Positions 18,075 to 26,666 of a DNA stretch of 64,000 bases are shown here, piece by piece. Source of the DNA: Hyphomicrobiales bacterium (lineage in GTDB: Bacteria; Pseudomonadota; Alphaproteobacteria; Rhizobiales; Rhizobiaceae); contig UBYX01000028.1 in NCBI GenBank assembly GCA_900469955.1, positions 49,641-113,640 on the forward strand, in the 5' to 3' direction. Numbering within the stretch: position 1 is the stretch's first letter; every line of letters begins with the position of its first letter. The notes under the pieces are model-generated. The model did no database searches and was not told where the DNA came from. It saw only the letters and a list, made by a program, of their open reading frames with translations. The translations under genes were made by a program, and so were the position numbers.

Positions 18075-18111
18075 CAAAAAAGCCGGATCGGGCTCTATGC
18101 CCGATCCGGCT
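18075..18111 (-). terminator. Intrinsic terminator after the first DUF736 gene
   Basis: A perfect 12-bp stem (AGCCGGATCGGG / CCCGATCCGGCT, 7-base loop) is followed, reading on the minus strand, by six T residues (plus-strand A-run 18075-18080). It lies 54 bases past the stop of the leftward DUF736 gene. Confidence 0.8.
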
Positions 18112-18164
18112 TTGCTATTCGGTCGATCAGCCGGCCCCGCCTGGTGGCGGGGCCATTGGGCGTC

Positions 18165-18473
18165 TCAGTCCTTGCGGCGGGACCAGATCAGCTGGAGGTC
18201 CTTTTCGCCTTCGACTTCGACGAGGCTGGCGTAGATCGGGGAGGGGAAGCTCGGATCGTCCAGCTTGACCGAGAGGTAGTCGCGACCCTTCTGCTCGGAG
18301 ACCCTTTGCCAAGCCGCGCCGAGCTCGACATTGCCTGCGTAGATGCGGAAGTGCGGACCGTCGTCGGAGGGGTTCTCCACCCGGGAGATCCGTGCCTTGA
18401 CGTCAAGAGCGAGAGTGCGGATCGAGCCGGTGAAGCCGTTTCCGTTCGAGGTGAAAGTGCCGATGGTTGCCAT
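18165..18473 (-). CDS. DUF736 protein, copy 1
   Basis: 102 aa starting MATIGTFTSNGNGFTGSIRT and containing KARISRVENP, AAW and the YLSVKLDDPSFPSPIYASL block of DUF736. These proteins are abundant on rhizobial plasmids; their role is unknown. The start is preceded by AAGGGAAC. The second copy at 20078-20386 is nearly identical, including the upstream region, marking a recent duplication. Confidence 0.85.
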   Translation of the reverse strand: MATIGTFTSNGNGFTGSIRTLALDVKARISRVENPSDDGPHFRIYAGNVELGAAWQRVSEQKGRDYLSVKLDDPSFPSPIYASLVEVEGEKDLQLIWSRRKD

Positions 18474-18722
18474 GTTCAGGTTCCCTTTTGCTTTCGGGCC
18501 GCGCCCATCGCGGTTTCGATGGCTGTCGTAAAGGCCGGAGACGATCGGACCGCACCTGATATGGCCGGAACAAGGTGGAGGACGGCAACTGCCACTTTTG
18601 TTAGTCGGAGGGGAATGCGGCGCAGCCGGCAGGGGTAAAAAAAGTGGCTGTGCCGTTGCGGGAAATCGATCGAGGCGCAGCCACTCTTCGGTCAGACATG
18701 CCCCATCGAAGTCCGCTATGGA
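18165..18722. repeat. Direct duplication, copy A (DUF736 gene plus upstream region)
   Basis: The DUF736 gene and about 250 bases upstream recur in the same orientation at 20078-20636. Shared landmarks upstream of the gene include CGGGCCGCGCCCATCGCGG, GACGATCGGACCGCACC and GATCGAGGCGCAGCC followed by CGGTCAGACATGCC. Boundaries are approximate, by eye. Confidence 0.75.
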
Positions 18723-18860
18723 CCGGTCCATTAGCGCAATGAAAGGAAGCCGCACGTAGCGGCGGCACAAACACCGAATGCAGGCGAAAACAAGGTTTCC
18801 CGCATTGACTTTAAGCGACGGCGTATCAAAAGCTTGGCGGCCTGACAGAGGAGAACACTG

Positions 18861-19271
18861 ATGGCCGACGAAACCACGATTGAGACGACTGCGACGACCG
18901 AAGCGCCGGCCGCAGCTCCCGCTGAAAAGAAGACCCGTAAGCCACGGACGCCGAAAGCTGCCGCTGAAGCCAGCACCGTCGATACTACCGCTGCACCTGT
19001 CGAAAAGCCGGCCAAGAAAACGCGCGCGAAGCGTGGCTCCAAAACGGTCCTGGTCAACCCCGAAAAGTCGGTTGCCGCACCCAAGACGCCCACCACTCGC
19101 GCACCCCGCGCTGCTGCTGTAGCCGCTCCGGTCTCTACCGCTAATGAGGTCATCGACGATATCGCCGATCTCGTTAAGCTTGAGGAAGAGAATAAGCAGC
19201 TTCGCAAGGAGCTGTCTGAAAAGCTGCGCGCCGAGAATGCTGATTTGCGCAAGCGCCTCGGCAAGGCCTGA
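18861..19271 (+). CDS. SyrB-like, lysine/alanine-rich protein
   Basis: 136 aa: an Ala/Pro/Lys-rich histone-H1-like N-terminal part (repeated KKTRKPRTPKAA-type segments) and a C-terminal coiled coil VKLEEENKQLRKELSEKLRA. It resembles SyrB, described in Sinorhizobium as a negative regulator of syrM. A nucleoid or DNA-binding role is plausible. AGGAG precedes the ATG by about 9 bases. Confidence 0.7.
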   Translation: MADETTIETTATTEAPAAAPAEKKTRKPRTPKAAAEASTVDTTAAPVEKPAKKTRAKRGSKTVLVNPEKSVAAPKTPTTRAPRAAAVAAPVSTANEVIDDIADLVKLEEENKQLRKELSEKLRAENADLRKRLGKA

Positions 19272-19413
19272 TTTGCCGTGTAGAGCGGCGCCGCTCGATA
19301 ACGGGTGATGGCGCCACCGATCTTTCGTCTGGTTGCACCAGGATCGATGCGGTCCTGGTGACGAAGAATGCGCGCGGCGTTGTCGCGCCACCCTGCTTTG
19401 AAGGTAACATGTG

Positions 19414-20016
19414 ATGAAAACACCATGGAGATTTGTGGCTGACCTGGTGTCGCGGAAACCGAAACCACATGGTCATGAAGAGAGCCTCGCAGTCGAACCG
19501 AAGACCATTGCTCTCGAATACAAGCCTGCCCCCGAAAAGGAACAACCTAGCCTCGCCGCGACGGTAGTCGAGCGCTTGGTAGAACCCGTCTCGGAGGCGC
19601 AAGCCGAGGAAAGCCGACCGGAGCCTGACACCAATCCTGGTGAGGTCGTAACAGCGGCACCAGTTGCAGCGGAAGCTCCTGCGACCCCAGTTGATGAGGA
19701 AGAGCCTGCTGTTTTCCTCGCCACGCAAAAGCCTGAGGAAGAAGCGTCTGCTCCCCCGCAGACCGAAGCCGCCGAGACACTAGTGAAACCAGGCCCGGCA
19801 CGCCGGAGGAAGGTTAAGCCAATCGCGGAGCCTGCGGCTTCCGCCAACCAAACCGACGAGCTTGCTCCTGCCGCGGCAGTCGGCCCGAAATCCTTCACGG
19901 ATGAAATGGCTGACCTCGATGCAGAAGTCGATGCATTGCGGCGTCAGCTTGCGAAGAAGCTCGTCGAGCAAAACGCGCAATTGCGCAAGATGCTCGGGAG
20001 GTTCGATCCGCGCTAA
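19414..20016 (+). CDS. SyrB-like protein with long acidic linker
   Basis: 200 aa (ATG 19414; a GTG lies one codon earlier). A short basic N-terminus is followed by a Pro/Glu/Ala-rich disordered stretch and a SyrB-like C-terminus (DEMADLDAEVDALRRQLAKK) matching the end of the gene at 18861. The two are probably divergent paralogues sharing the C-terminal coiled coil. Function inferred only from that relationship. Confidence 0.6.
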   Translation: MKTPWRFVADLVSRKPKPHGHEESLAVEPKTIALEYKPAPEKEQPSLAATVVERLVEPVSEAQAEESRPEPDTNPGEVVTAAPVAAEAPATPVDEEEPAVFLATQKPEEEASAPPQTEAAETLVKPGPARRRKVKPIAEPAASANQTDELAPAAAVGPKSFTDEMADLDAEVDALRRQLAKKLVEQNAQLRKMLGRFDPR

Positions 20017-20077
20017 TCGCGCGCCACCGTTCCGACAGGGGAAAGGCTCCGCCGGCGGCGGAGCCTCGTGATGTCCG

Positions 20078-20386
20078 TCAGTCCCGGTTCGGGCGGGACC
20101 AAATAAGCTGGAGACCGTCCTCGCCTTCGACCTCGGCGAGCGTTGCGTAGATCGGCGCCGGGAAGCTCGGATCGTCGAGCTTGACCGAAAGGTAGTCGCG
20201 GCCTTGCTCGGAGGTCTTCTGCCAGGCGGCGCCCAGCTCGACGCTACCGGCGTAGACGCGAAACTGCGGGCCTTTGTCAGAGGGGTTGTCAACCCGGGAG
20301 ATGCGGGCCTTGACGTTAAGGGCGAGTGTGCGGATGGAGCCGGTGAAGCCGTTTTCGGTGGAGGTGAAGGTGCCGATGGTTGCCAT
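20078..20386 (-). CDS. DUF736 protein, copy 2
   Basis: 102 aa, MATIGTFTSTENGFTGSIRT, nearly identical to copy 1, with substitutions mostly conservative (VEN to VDN, FRIYAGNV to FRVYAGSV). The start has no strong ribosome site beyond AAAGGAAC. Retention of both intact copies suggests function or recent origin. Confidence 0.85.
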   Translation of the reverse strand: MATIGTFTSTENGFTGSIRTLALNVKARISRVDNPSDKGPQFRVYAGSVELGAAWQKTSEQGRDYLSVKLDDPSFPAPIYATLAEVEGEDGLQLIWSRPNRD

Positions 20387-20636
20387 TGTCGTGTTCCTTT
20401 TCTTGTGTTCGGGCCGCGCCCATCGCGGCCTCGATGGCTGTCGCAAGGACCGGTGACGATCGGACCGCACCCGATAAGGCCGCAATGAAATGGAGGGCGG
20501 CTAGTCGCAGATTTGTTAGCGGGCGAGGAGGAGCCCCTTAGGGATCCGGGGTAAGAAATCTGAGGCTGTCGTTGCGGGAAAACGATCGAGGCGCAGCCGG
20601 TCTCCGGTCAGACATGCCTCATCGAGCCCGCAGATG
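20078..20636. repeat. Direct duplication, copy B
   Basis: Counterpart of 18165-18722 in direct orientation; the upstream segment here is slightly diverged (insertions near 20500-20560). Together the copies bracket the two SyrB-like genes, giving the order DUF736-syrB-syrB-DUF736. Confidence 0.75.
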
Positions 20637-20845
20637 GGTTGCCGGAAACTCTGGCGGGAAGAGATATGGCAGTGGCTTTCCGCTGCATTCGCCTTGGGCA
20701 CGGACGGCATCCCGCGCCACGTACGCCAGCACCGCTCTCATTGTCTGCTTCATCAGGGGGCAAGCGCTCCTGCCAACACCGGCTCGCTTGCTGACTGCGC
20801 CCGGTGGGATATCGTTGCGCTCGCAAACCGCACCCAGGAGAACCA

Positions 20846-21034
20846 ATGCGTCAGCAGACCAAGCCGTTCATCATTGAGCGCAAACCGTCCCGCAAACCCG
20901 GACCCGAGACTGCAAAATCGTCGATCTGGGGAAGGCTGGATGCTGACATTGCACAAGGTCTCCAACAACAATTGGATGGGGACCAGCGGGATATGGACCA
21001 CGCGGCCGCCACCGGTGGCGACGACCGCGCCTGA
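20846..21034 (+). CDS. Small hypothetical protein (62 aa)
   Basis: MRQQTKPFIIERKPSRKPG start with AGGAG 5 bases upstream; the middle reads SSIWGRLDADIAQGLQQQL. The opening resembles small rhizobial plasmid proteins of unknown role. Probably expressed; function unknown. Confidence 0.5.
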   Translation: MRQQTKPFIIERKPSRKPGPETAKSSIWGRLDADIAQGLQQQLDGDQRDMDHAAATGGDDRA

Positions 21035-21170
21035 GTTTCAGGCCGCAGCCTTCTTCATATCCGTTCCCTCCATTGAGGAGCGGGCCAATTCCCGCTCGGT
21101 GGCTCCTAAAAAGGCGCGGTCCGGGCGCGATCACCGCCCAGGCAAAGCCAAGCGGGCCGCAGCTCGCTAG
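20976..21170 (+). CDS. Possible small basic ORF overlapping the previous gene
   Basis: 64 codons in another frame, starting MGTSGIWTTRPPPVATTAPE and ending in a strongly basic tail (GKAKRAAAR). No clear ribosome site. Either a real overlapping small gene or a chance GC-rich frame. Confidence 0.25.
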   Translation: MGTSGIWTTRPPPVATTAPEFQAAAFFISVPSIEERANSRSVAPKKARSGRDHRPGKAKRAAAR

Positions 21171-21222
21171 CGGACCCTTCACGGGTTGATCGTGGAGGAT
21201 CCGGGACTGGGCCAGGACGCCA

Positions 21223-21966
21223 TCACAAGAGAGCGGGATTGGATTGATCCGGCGGGATCGTTTGCATATCGCTGACATCAGTTTGCCGACGTTCGGAAAG
21301 CACTTCGCCAAGCGCTGTCGGCCGGCTCTTCTGCCGTCGGGTAGGATGGCTGCGTTGGTAAAGAGGCTCGACCACCTTCAGTTTGGTTCGCATCTGCGTG
21401 AGAATTCGACCAGAGACCTCGAATATGCCGCAGCAAACCGGAAAACGTCCATAGCCCGTTGCTCGGCCAAGCTCCTCTAGCTCTGCGCCGGCACGTTCAT
21501 ACAGTCGCTTCACATGGGGCTCGTAGTTGGACACCAAACTCTCAATTCCATGGTCGAGCGCCACCTCGCACAGGGCGAGCAATAGCTGACAAAATGCCCG
21601 GTCCGGGCGCAACCCGGGCATGTCACGGCTGACAGCGTCTTCGTCAATGCACATGCGCGTGCCCTCCCATATCGTAGGGGCAGCCAGATCGCATGAATTG
21701 GGAAACGTCGTCCGAAAGACGTCGTACAAGAGGGTTGGCCCGGTCGTCGGTAAGAGGCGAACCGTTCCATAAAGCCGCTTTCCCTCATTATCACACCAAA
21801 AAAGATATGCGGGATTTAACGTATCATACAAATCCTTTTCCATTTCTCCGGACACAGCAACTTTCCAACCCAGCCGATCCGCAAAGACTCGTTTTCGGAG
21901 GAGGAAAGACTGGTCGATCAAATGGGAGAATTTCTCGAACTGATGGGCCTGAACTAAAAGATACAT
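21223..21966 (-). CDS. LuxI-family acyl-homoserine-lactone synthase
   Basis: A 247-aa synthase making an AHL signal from S-adenosylmethionine and acyl-ACP. The invariant LuxI residues are present: RKRVFADRLGW (R, F, W), EKDLYD (acidic pair), GTVRLLP (R) and WEGTRMC (E, R). The start MYLLVQAHQF is supported by GGAG 6 bases upstream. It is about 35 residues longer at the C-terminus than most LuxI proteins, with a basic tail (RSHPTRRQKSRP). It lies 74 bases behind a LuxR gene on the same strand. It is not the trb-linked TraI. Signal chain length cannot be read from sequence. Confidence 0.9.
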   Translation of the reverse strand: MYLLVQAHQFEKFSHLIDQSFLLRKRVFADRLGWKVAVSGEMEKDLYDTLNPAYLFWCDNEGKRLYGTVRLLPTTGPTLLYDVFRTTFPNSCDLAAPTIWEGTRMCIDEDAVSRDMPGLRPDRAFCQLLLALCEVALDHGIESLVSNYEPHVKRLYERAGAELEELGRATGYGRFPVCCGIFEVSGRILTQMRTKLKVVEPLYQRSHPTRRQKSRPTALGEVLSERRQTDVSDMQTIPPDQSNPALL

Positions 21967-22040
21967 GGGCGTCTCCAACGTGTGTGCGCTGCAGCATGCC
22001 AATGTCGGGGGAAAGGTCGTATTCCCCTGGAACGGCACCC

Positions 22041-22781
22041 TCAGATTGGGGTATTGCCGTAGGGATGGATGAGACGTAGCTGAATCGCTCGGGCTGTTGC
22101 CGCGGTTGTGGTCAGGCATCCGAGCTTGTAGCGGGCGGACTTCAGATAAGACCGTGTCGTATGCTCCGAGAGACCGAGTATGAGCCCCACGCCCTTATGG
22201 TCGTTGCCAAGCGCTAACCAATGGAGGCACTCCATCTCGCGAGGGCTCAGCAGCGGCACAGGGTCATGACGACCAAAGACTTCGATAATCGCTTTTCGAT
22301 GTATGAGACGAACGAGCTCAAGCCATTCATCCCGAGCATCGGCGACGATATCGGTCCACTCGTCGTCCGAGGCGGAGGAATTAAGAGAAAGGAGAGCACG
22401 ACGCGATTTGTCGGTCACGGGTACCGAAAAACCGTTTCTCCCGATACCATGCTGGACAGCGTCCACCAGAAATTCCTGTGCTGCTTCCGTTGCCTCGACT
22501 TCTCGCCAATCGAATGGCAGCTGGCGGAGAAAACCCTCTGCAACGATAGGGTCGACCAAGACATATCCTCGCAACAGGTAACGGGCCACCCATGCCTCAT
22601 TATAGGTTGTTCGCACAAAGGGCGCGTCAACCAAACTCGCTGTGGTTTGCGATAGGTGATACGTGACATGATCGATGCGATATGACGTCTGGAATATGAC
22701 GAGGGCGCTGGCAACATCGTCGCAGGCGCCAATTTCAGAATATACCCGTTGCAATCGCGGAGACTGATCATCCAAATCCAT
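22041..22781 (-). CDS. LuxR-family transcriptional regulator
   Basis: 246 aa from ATG 22781 (MDLDDQSPRLQRV; the frame opens 18 codons earlier). The N-terminal autoinducer-binding domain has YHLSQTT, the W/Y motif EAWVARYLLRGYVLVDPIV and WREVE; the C-terminal LuxR HTH is LSPREMECLHWLALGNDHKG. Partner of the adjacent LuxI. The set-up resembles the CinR/CinI or RaiR/RaiI type of stand-alone rhizobial quorum systems, but no assignment to one is possible by eye. Confidence 0.88.
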   Translation of the reverse strand: MDLDDQSPRLQRVYSEIGACDDVASALVIFQTSYRIDHVTYHLSQTTASLVDAPFVRTTYNEAWVARYLLRGYVLVDPIVAEGFLRQLPFDWREVEATEAAQEFLVDAVQHGIGRNGFSVPVTDKSRRALLSLNSSASDDEWTDIVADARDEWLELVRLIHRKAIIEVFGRHDPVPLLSPREMECLHWLALGNDHKGVGLILGLSEHTTRSYLKSARYKLGCLTTTAATARAIQLRLIHPYGNTPI

Positions 22782-22809
22782 TGCGGGCCTATTGGTTAAA
22801 GTAGTGTCG

Positions 22810-22830
22810 ATTGGGGGCAAACCGCCCAAT
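22810..22830. promoter_or_regulatory. Dyad upstream of luxR, possible lux-type box
   Basis: ATTGGG and CCCAAT bracket a 9-base centre, giving a 21-base imperfect dyad 29 bases before the luxR start. Length fits a LuxR operator; autoregulation is inferred. Confidence 0.35.
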
Positions 22831-23057
22831 ACCATAACTATCTGTTTCTAAACATTTTTCTTGCATAAGACTTATTAGGGAACTGCAGAGCGGCTTCATT
22901 AATGTTGCTTTTTGGGTTCAAACCACTGTCACGCCGGTGTGGCACATTTCGATAAAGATTGTTGAACTCTCTGGGCTGTCTGCTCATCCGCTCTAAACCG
23001 CCTTCCGGGCGATCCGGATAGATGATCGGCGACTTCAGCGCGCCAGATTGGCTCGCT

Positions 23058-24212
23058 CTAAAAGAACGTCATCATGAACGGAGTAGCAGCGGCACCCATG
23101 GCCGCTGCATCCGGCATAATTCCAGACATAATCAGTTTGGGGCTGGCGCGCCATACGCCGTAGCGTGGCTTGCCGAATAAGCGGGTGCGTTCGATCATCA
23201 TCTCAGCAAGCGTCGGGGGAATCTGTCCGCCGAACACGATCGCTTTTGGATCATATACCGCCCAGATCGCATTTATTAGTCGATTGTAAGCCGGAGTGAT
23301 CTCATTGAGCCACTCCTCCACGCCGGGCCATCTTGGGTCGAAGTGGCGGCGGAGATAGGTGATAGATGGAACTTCCACACCATTCGACTTCAGTTTTTCC
23401 ATGACGAGTTGCAAGGCCGGCCGTCTGGTTACTTCTTCATCGTCGTACATCTGTGAAAATTCACCAGCATTGCCGTTTCCGCCGTGCAGAAGTTCGCCGT
23501 TACAGATAAGCCCCCCGCCGAAGCCATAGTTGAAGCTGAGATAAGCGAAATCCTTGATGTAGCGGCCGACCCCAAACATTGCCTCGGCGACGGTGCCGGT
23601 CTTGCCGCCGTTCAGGGCCCATACGGGCTTTTGGAAGTAGCTGGTGACCAGTGGGCCGAGTTCGATGAGCGACCATTCGTGGAGGGGAAGCGATGCATTG
23701 AAGCTCGTGCCGCTGACATGAAAACCGGCGATGCCCAGTCCAACGCCGAAGAAGCGTTCATCGTCGAGCTCAAGGATTTGTTGCTGCTCGCCTACCCATG
23801 CGCGAACCCGCTCAAGCGCTTGGGCAACGGTCTTCTCCGCTAATTGGACGTTCGTCTCAGCGAGGAGACCGCCTGAAAAGTCCATTAGGCAAACGTCGAT
23901 AACATCAGTGTTCACCGACATTCCGCATGTCCATGCGTAACGATTGTTCAATGTCAGCATCGGGCTCGGCTGGCCCTTGCCAAGGCCTGGCTTCGGCCCT
24001 CCCAGCAACACGAGGCCCCGATCGGCAAGCTGATCAAGCAGGCGATGGACTGTCTGCTGGGCCAGCTCGCTCATGCCGGGCAACTCTGTGCGCGAGACGC
24101 GCGGGTTACGCCAGATAACGCGCAGGATCGTGCGCTCGTTTGGCGTCGCGACAATGTCGTCAGTTGGTCGAAAGAAATGCGGCGTGATCAGTCGATCAGG
24201 CGAATAAGCCAT
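23058..24212 (-). CDS. ROK-family transcriptional repressor
   Basis: 384 aa from ATG 24212 (GGGAG 6 bases upstream). N-terminal winged HTH (NERTILRVIWRNPRVSRTEL, then QQTVHRLLDQLADRGLV) and a ROK sugar-kinase-like domain with FGVGLGIAGF and FNYGFGGGLICNGELLHGG. The family zinc motif CxCGxxGC is replaced by FSQMYDD after GGNGNAGE, so it is an atypical ROK. Divergent from the transporter operon, so it likely represses that operon in the absence of the sugar-phosphate ligand. It occupies the position AccR holds in agrocinopine operons but belongs to a different family. Confidence 0.88.
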   Translation of the reverse strand: MAYSPDRLITPHFFRPTDDIVATPNERTILRVIWRNPRVSRTELPGMSELAQQTVHRLLDQLADRGLVLLGGPKPGLGKGQPSPMLTLNNRYAWTCGMSVNTDVIDVCLMDFSGGLLAETNVQLAEKTVAQALERVRAWVGEQQQILELDDERFFGVGLGIAGFHVSGTSFNASLPLHEWSLIELGPLVTSYFQKPVWALNGGKTGTVAEAMFGVGRYIKDFAYLSFNYGFGGGLICNGELLHGGNGNAGEFSQMYDDEEVTRRPALQLVMEKLKSNGVEVPSITYLRRHFDPRWPGVEEWLNEITPAYNRLINAIWAVYDPKAIVFGGQIPPTLAEMMIERTRLFGKPRYGVWRASPKLIMSGIMPDAAAMGAAATPFMMTFF

Positions 24213-24325
24213 TTCGTTCTCCCAAATTACCAAGGGGGAGTACCAACTCCGGCCCACGCTTCGATTCGGTCAGGAGTATCTTTCAATTTTCCGCCGTTCA
24301 AGCTCTTGCATTCTGTCATATTATT

Positions 24326-24344
24326 GTTACTCTAGGTGAGTAAC
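24326..24344. promoter_or_regulatory. 19-bp operator-like dyad before the transporter operon
   Basis: GTTACTC-TAGGT-GAGTAAC is a perfect 7-bp-arm dyad in the divergent gap between the ROK repressor and the solute-binding gene, overlapping a TATTATT promoter-like stretch. Position and symmetry make it the best candidate for the ROK operator. Confidence 0.55.
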
Positions 24345-24400
24345 TAAGGCATCGCACAATCGACCGAGGAGGGCTCGGCGATGTCTCAACGGAGGTCTCT

Positions 24401-25708
24401 ATGAAACTGTCATCGCTTGCTGCCGCCGCGGCATTTCTTGGCGCGTCCGCAACCGCACACGCGGCCAACATCGAATTCTGGTATGGCAATACGGGCCCAG
24501 TCGAAACCGCAATCCGAGCGCAATGCGATGCTTTCAATGCGTCGCAGACCGCGCACAAGGTCGATTGCGTCGGCCAGGGCAATTACGAGGTGCTCATGCA
24601 GAAGGCCATTGCGGCCTATCGCGCAAAGAACGCCCCGGTTCTTCTGCAGGTCCTCGATGCGGGGACGCTCGATCTCATGCTGTCAGATGCCGTCGTGCCA
24701 GTCCAGGATGAACTTCCCGAGGTGAAGTGGAACAGCTATATCGCTGCAGCCCGGACTTATTACGAGACGTCGAACGGCAAGCTTTTTGCGCAGCCTTACA
24801 ACGCGTCAACCCTGCTGTTCTACACGAACAAGACCGAGCTGGAGAAAGTCGGCATCACCAAGACGCCGGAGACCTGGGAAGAGGTGGTCGATGCGGCTCG
24901 CAAGCTAAAGGCCGCTGGCAGCACCTGCCCGTTCGTCACCAACGCCGAGCCCTGGATCGTCTTCGAACAGTTCGCCGCTCGCCATGGCCAGCCGATCGCA
25001 ACAAAGCACAACGGATATGACGGTCTCGACGCGGAATACGTCTTCAACCGGGGGCTGATCGCCAAGCATCTCACCAATCTCGTCGACTGGCGCAAGGAAG
25101 GCCTTGTCCGCCTGAACGGGGACACCAAGGGCGGCAATCTGGTGGCGTCGTTCTCTTCCGGTGAATGCGCGATGATCGAGGCGTCTTCGGGTTCCTACAC
25201 CACGTTCACCAAAGCCTTCGAAGGTAAGTACGAACTCAGCGTTGGCATGACGCCGATGTACAAGGGCGAGACCCGTCACAACACGTTGGTCGGCGGCGCC
25301 TCAATCTACATCATGAAGGGCCACAGCAAGGATGAGATCGAGGGAGCCAAGGCATTCCTGAACTTCGTGCGCACACCGGAACAGCAGATGACCTTCTCGG
25401 CGGCGACCGGTTACGTGCCTGTCACCAACGACGTACTTGACGCCATCGCAAAGAGCGCGGACGCGAAGTCTCCCAAATACCCGACGGCGGCGATCGGCAT
25501 CGAGTCCATGAGCGCGCCCGCGACGCCGGATACCCGCGGCATCCGGCTCGGCTCCTATATTCAGTTTCGCCAGATCTGGACCGAGGAGACACAAAAGGCG
25601 TTTTCGGGCCAGCAGACGATGCAGGTGGCACTGGATAATTCGAAAAGGCGCGGCGACGAACTTCTGCGCCGCTTCCAGCAGACATACAAGGGCGTGGAAC
25701 TTCCCTGA
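24401..25708 (+). CDS. UgpB-like ABC transporter solute-binding protein
   Basis: 435 aa with a Sec signal peptide cleaved after ATAHA (residues 17-21), then a family-1 binding protein similar to UgpB (glycerol-3-phosphate/glycerophosphodiester binding): NIEFWYGNTGPVE, QPYNASTLLFYTNK, and a C-terminal TGYVPVTNDVLDA. It should capture the substrate in the periplasm for the two permeases and ATPase that follow. GGAGG precedes the start. First gene of the operon, followed by a strong hairpin typical after binding-protein genes. Context suggests a sugar phosphodiester ligand. Confidence 0.87.
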   Translation: MKLSSLAAAAAFLGASATAHAANIEFWYGNTGPVETAIRAQCDAFNASQTAHKVDCVGQGNYEVLMQKAIAAYRAKNAPVLLQVLDAGTLDLMLSDAVVPVQDELPEVKWNSYIAAARTYYETSNGKLFAQPYNASTLLFYTNKTELEKVGITKTPETWEEVVDAARKLKAAGSTCPFVTNAEPWIVFEQFAARHGQPIATKHNGYDGLDAEYVFNRGLIAKHLTNLVDWRKEGLVRLNGDTKGGNLVASFSSGECAMIEASSGSYTTFTKAFEGKYELSVGMTPMYKGETRHNTLVGGASIYIMKGHSKDEIEGAKAFLNFVRTPEQQMTFSAATGYVPVTNDVLDAIAKSADAKSPKYPTAAIGIESMSAPATPDTRGIRLGSYIQFRQIWTEETQKAFSGQQTMQVALDNSKRRGDELLRRFQQTYKGVELP

Positions 25709-25718
25709 TCAGACGTCA

Positions 25719-25750
25719 TGATGTGAGGCGAAGACTTTCGCCTCACATCA
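25719..25750 (+). terminator. Intercistronic hairpin after the binding-protein gene
   Basis: TGATGTGAGGCGAA and TTCGCCTCACATCA form a perfect 14-bp stem with a 4-base loop between the binding protein and first permease. Without a T-run it more likely stabilises the upstream mRNA or attenuates readthrough, raising binding protein over permeases. Confidence 0.7.
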
Positions 25751-25772
25751 CTCCCACAGTTCGGGGTTTCTC

Positions 25773-26663
25773 ATGTTTCTTGAATCCACCGTGTTCCGGC
25801 ATCGTTTGCTACCACTGCTGTTCATAGCGCCGCTTGTGCTACTGGTCCTTCTGTTCTTTTATGTGCCGGTGTTCCAGGCTTTCTACTGGTCGTTCTACCT
25901 GGAGCAGCCGTTTGGCGGTGGCTCCCAATTTGTCGGCTGGGATAATTTCTCGCGCGTCCTGTCCGACCCGGAATTCTGGAAGGCAAGCTGGCGCACGCTG
26001 ATCTTCATGGTAACCGCTTCGTCGCTCGCGGTCCTCGTACCGCTGATCCTGGCGATCGCTGCCGATCGGGGCATCCGCATGTCGCTTCCCGCCCGGAACA
26101 TCCTCGTCTGGCCGAAGGGCATCGCCGGCGCCTCGATCGGTCTCGTCTTCGCCTTCATCTTTAATCCGCTCGTCGGTGTCATGGCGCCGCTCAACGAACT
26201 GTTTCCAGGGATTTGGAACCCGGCTTTCGACAGTTTCGATGCCTATGTAACGCTGATCGCGGCGCATGTCTGGGGCAACATCCCGTTCAACTTCGTAATC
26301 CTGCTGGCGGGCCTGCGCGCGGTTCCGCACACCGTCATCCAGGCGGCCGCCATGGACGGCGCCGGACCATGGCGCCGCATCTTCGACGTCCAATTGCCGC
26401 TGATCATGCCGCAGCTGTTCCTGACGCTCGTGCTGGAGTTCACCGAAAGCGTCACGTCGGCTTTCGCGCTCATCGATACGATCACCAAGGGCGGCCCGGG
26501 CGGCGCGACCACGCTACTCGTCTACAAGATCTATCTCGACGGTTTTGCCAGCTACGACCTGTCGGGCGCCTCCACCCAGACTGTGATCCTCATGGTCTTC
26601 TTCGTGTCTGTCGCCGCATTGCAGTTCGTGCTGCTCGGCCGGCGCATCAACTACGAGCGGTAA
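25773..26663 (+). CDS. UgpA-like ABC permease
   Basis: 296 aa, six predicted membrane helices, and the MalF/UgpA EAA loop AAAMDGAGPWRRIFDVQLPLIMP. Forms the inner-membrane channel with the next gene product. No strong ribosome site is visible before ATG 25773. Three bases separate it from the next gene. Confidence 0.9.
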   Translation: MFLESTVFRHRLLPLLFIAPLVLLVLLFFYVPVFQAFYWSFYLEQPFGGGSQFVGWDNFSRVLSDPEFWKASWRTLIFMVTASSLAVLVPLILAIAADRGIRMSLPARNILVWPKGIAGASIGLVFAFIFNPLVGVMAPLNELFPGIWNPAFDSFDAYVTLIAAHVWGNIPFNFVILLAGLRAVPHTVIQAAAMDGAGPWRRIFDVQLPLIMPQLFLTLVLEFTESVTSAFALIDTITKGGPGGATTLLVYKIYLDGFASYDLSGASTQTVILMVFFVSVAALQFVLLGRRINYER

Positions 26664-26666
26664 GCC

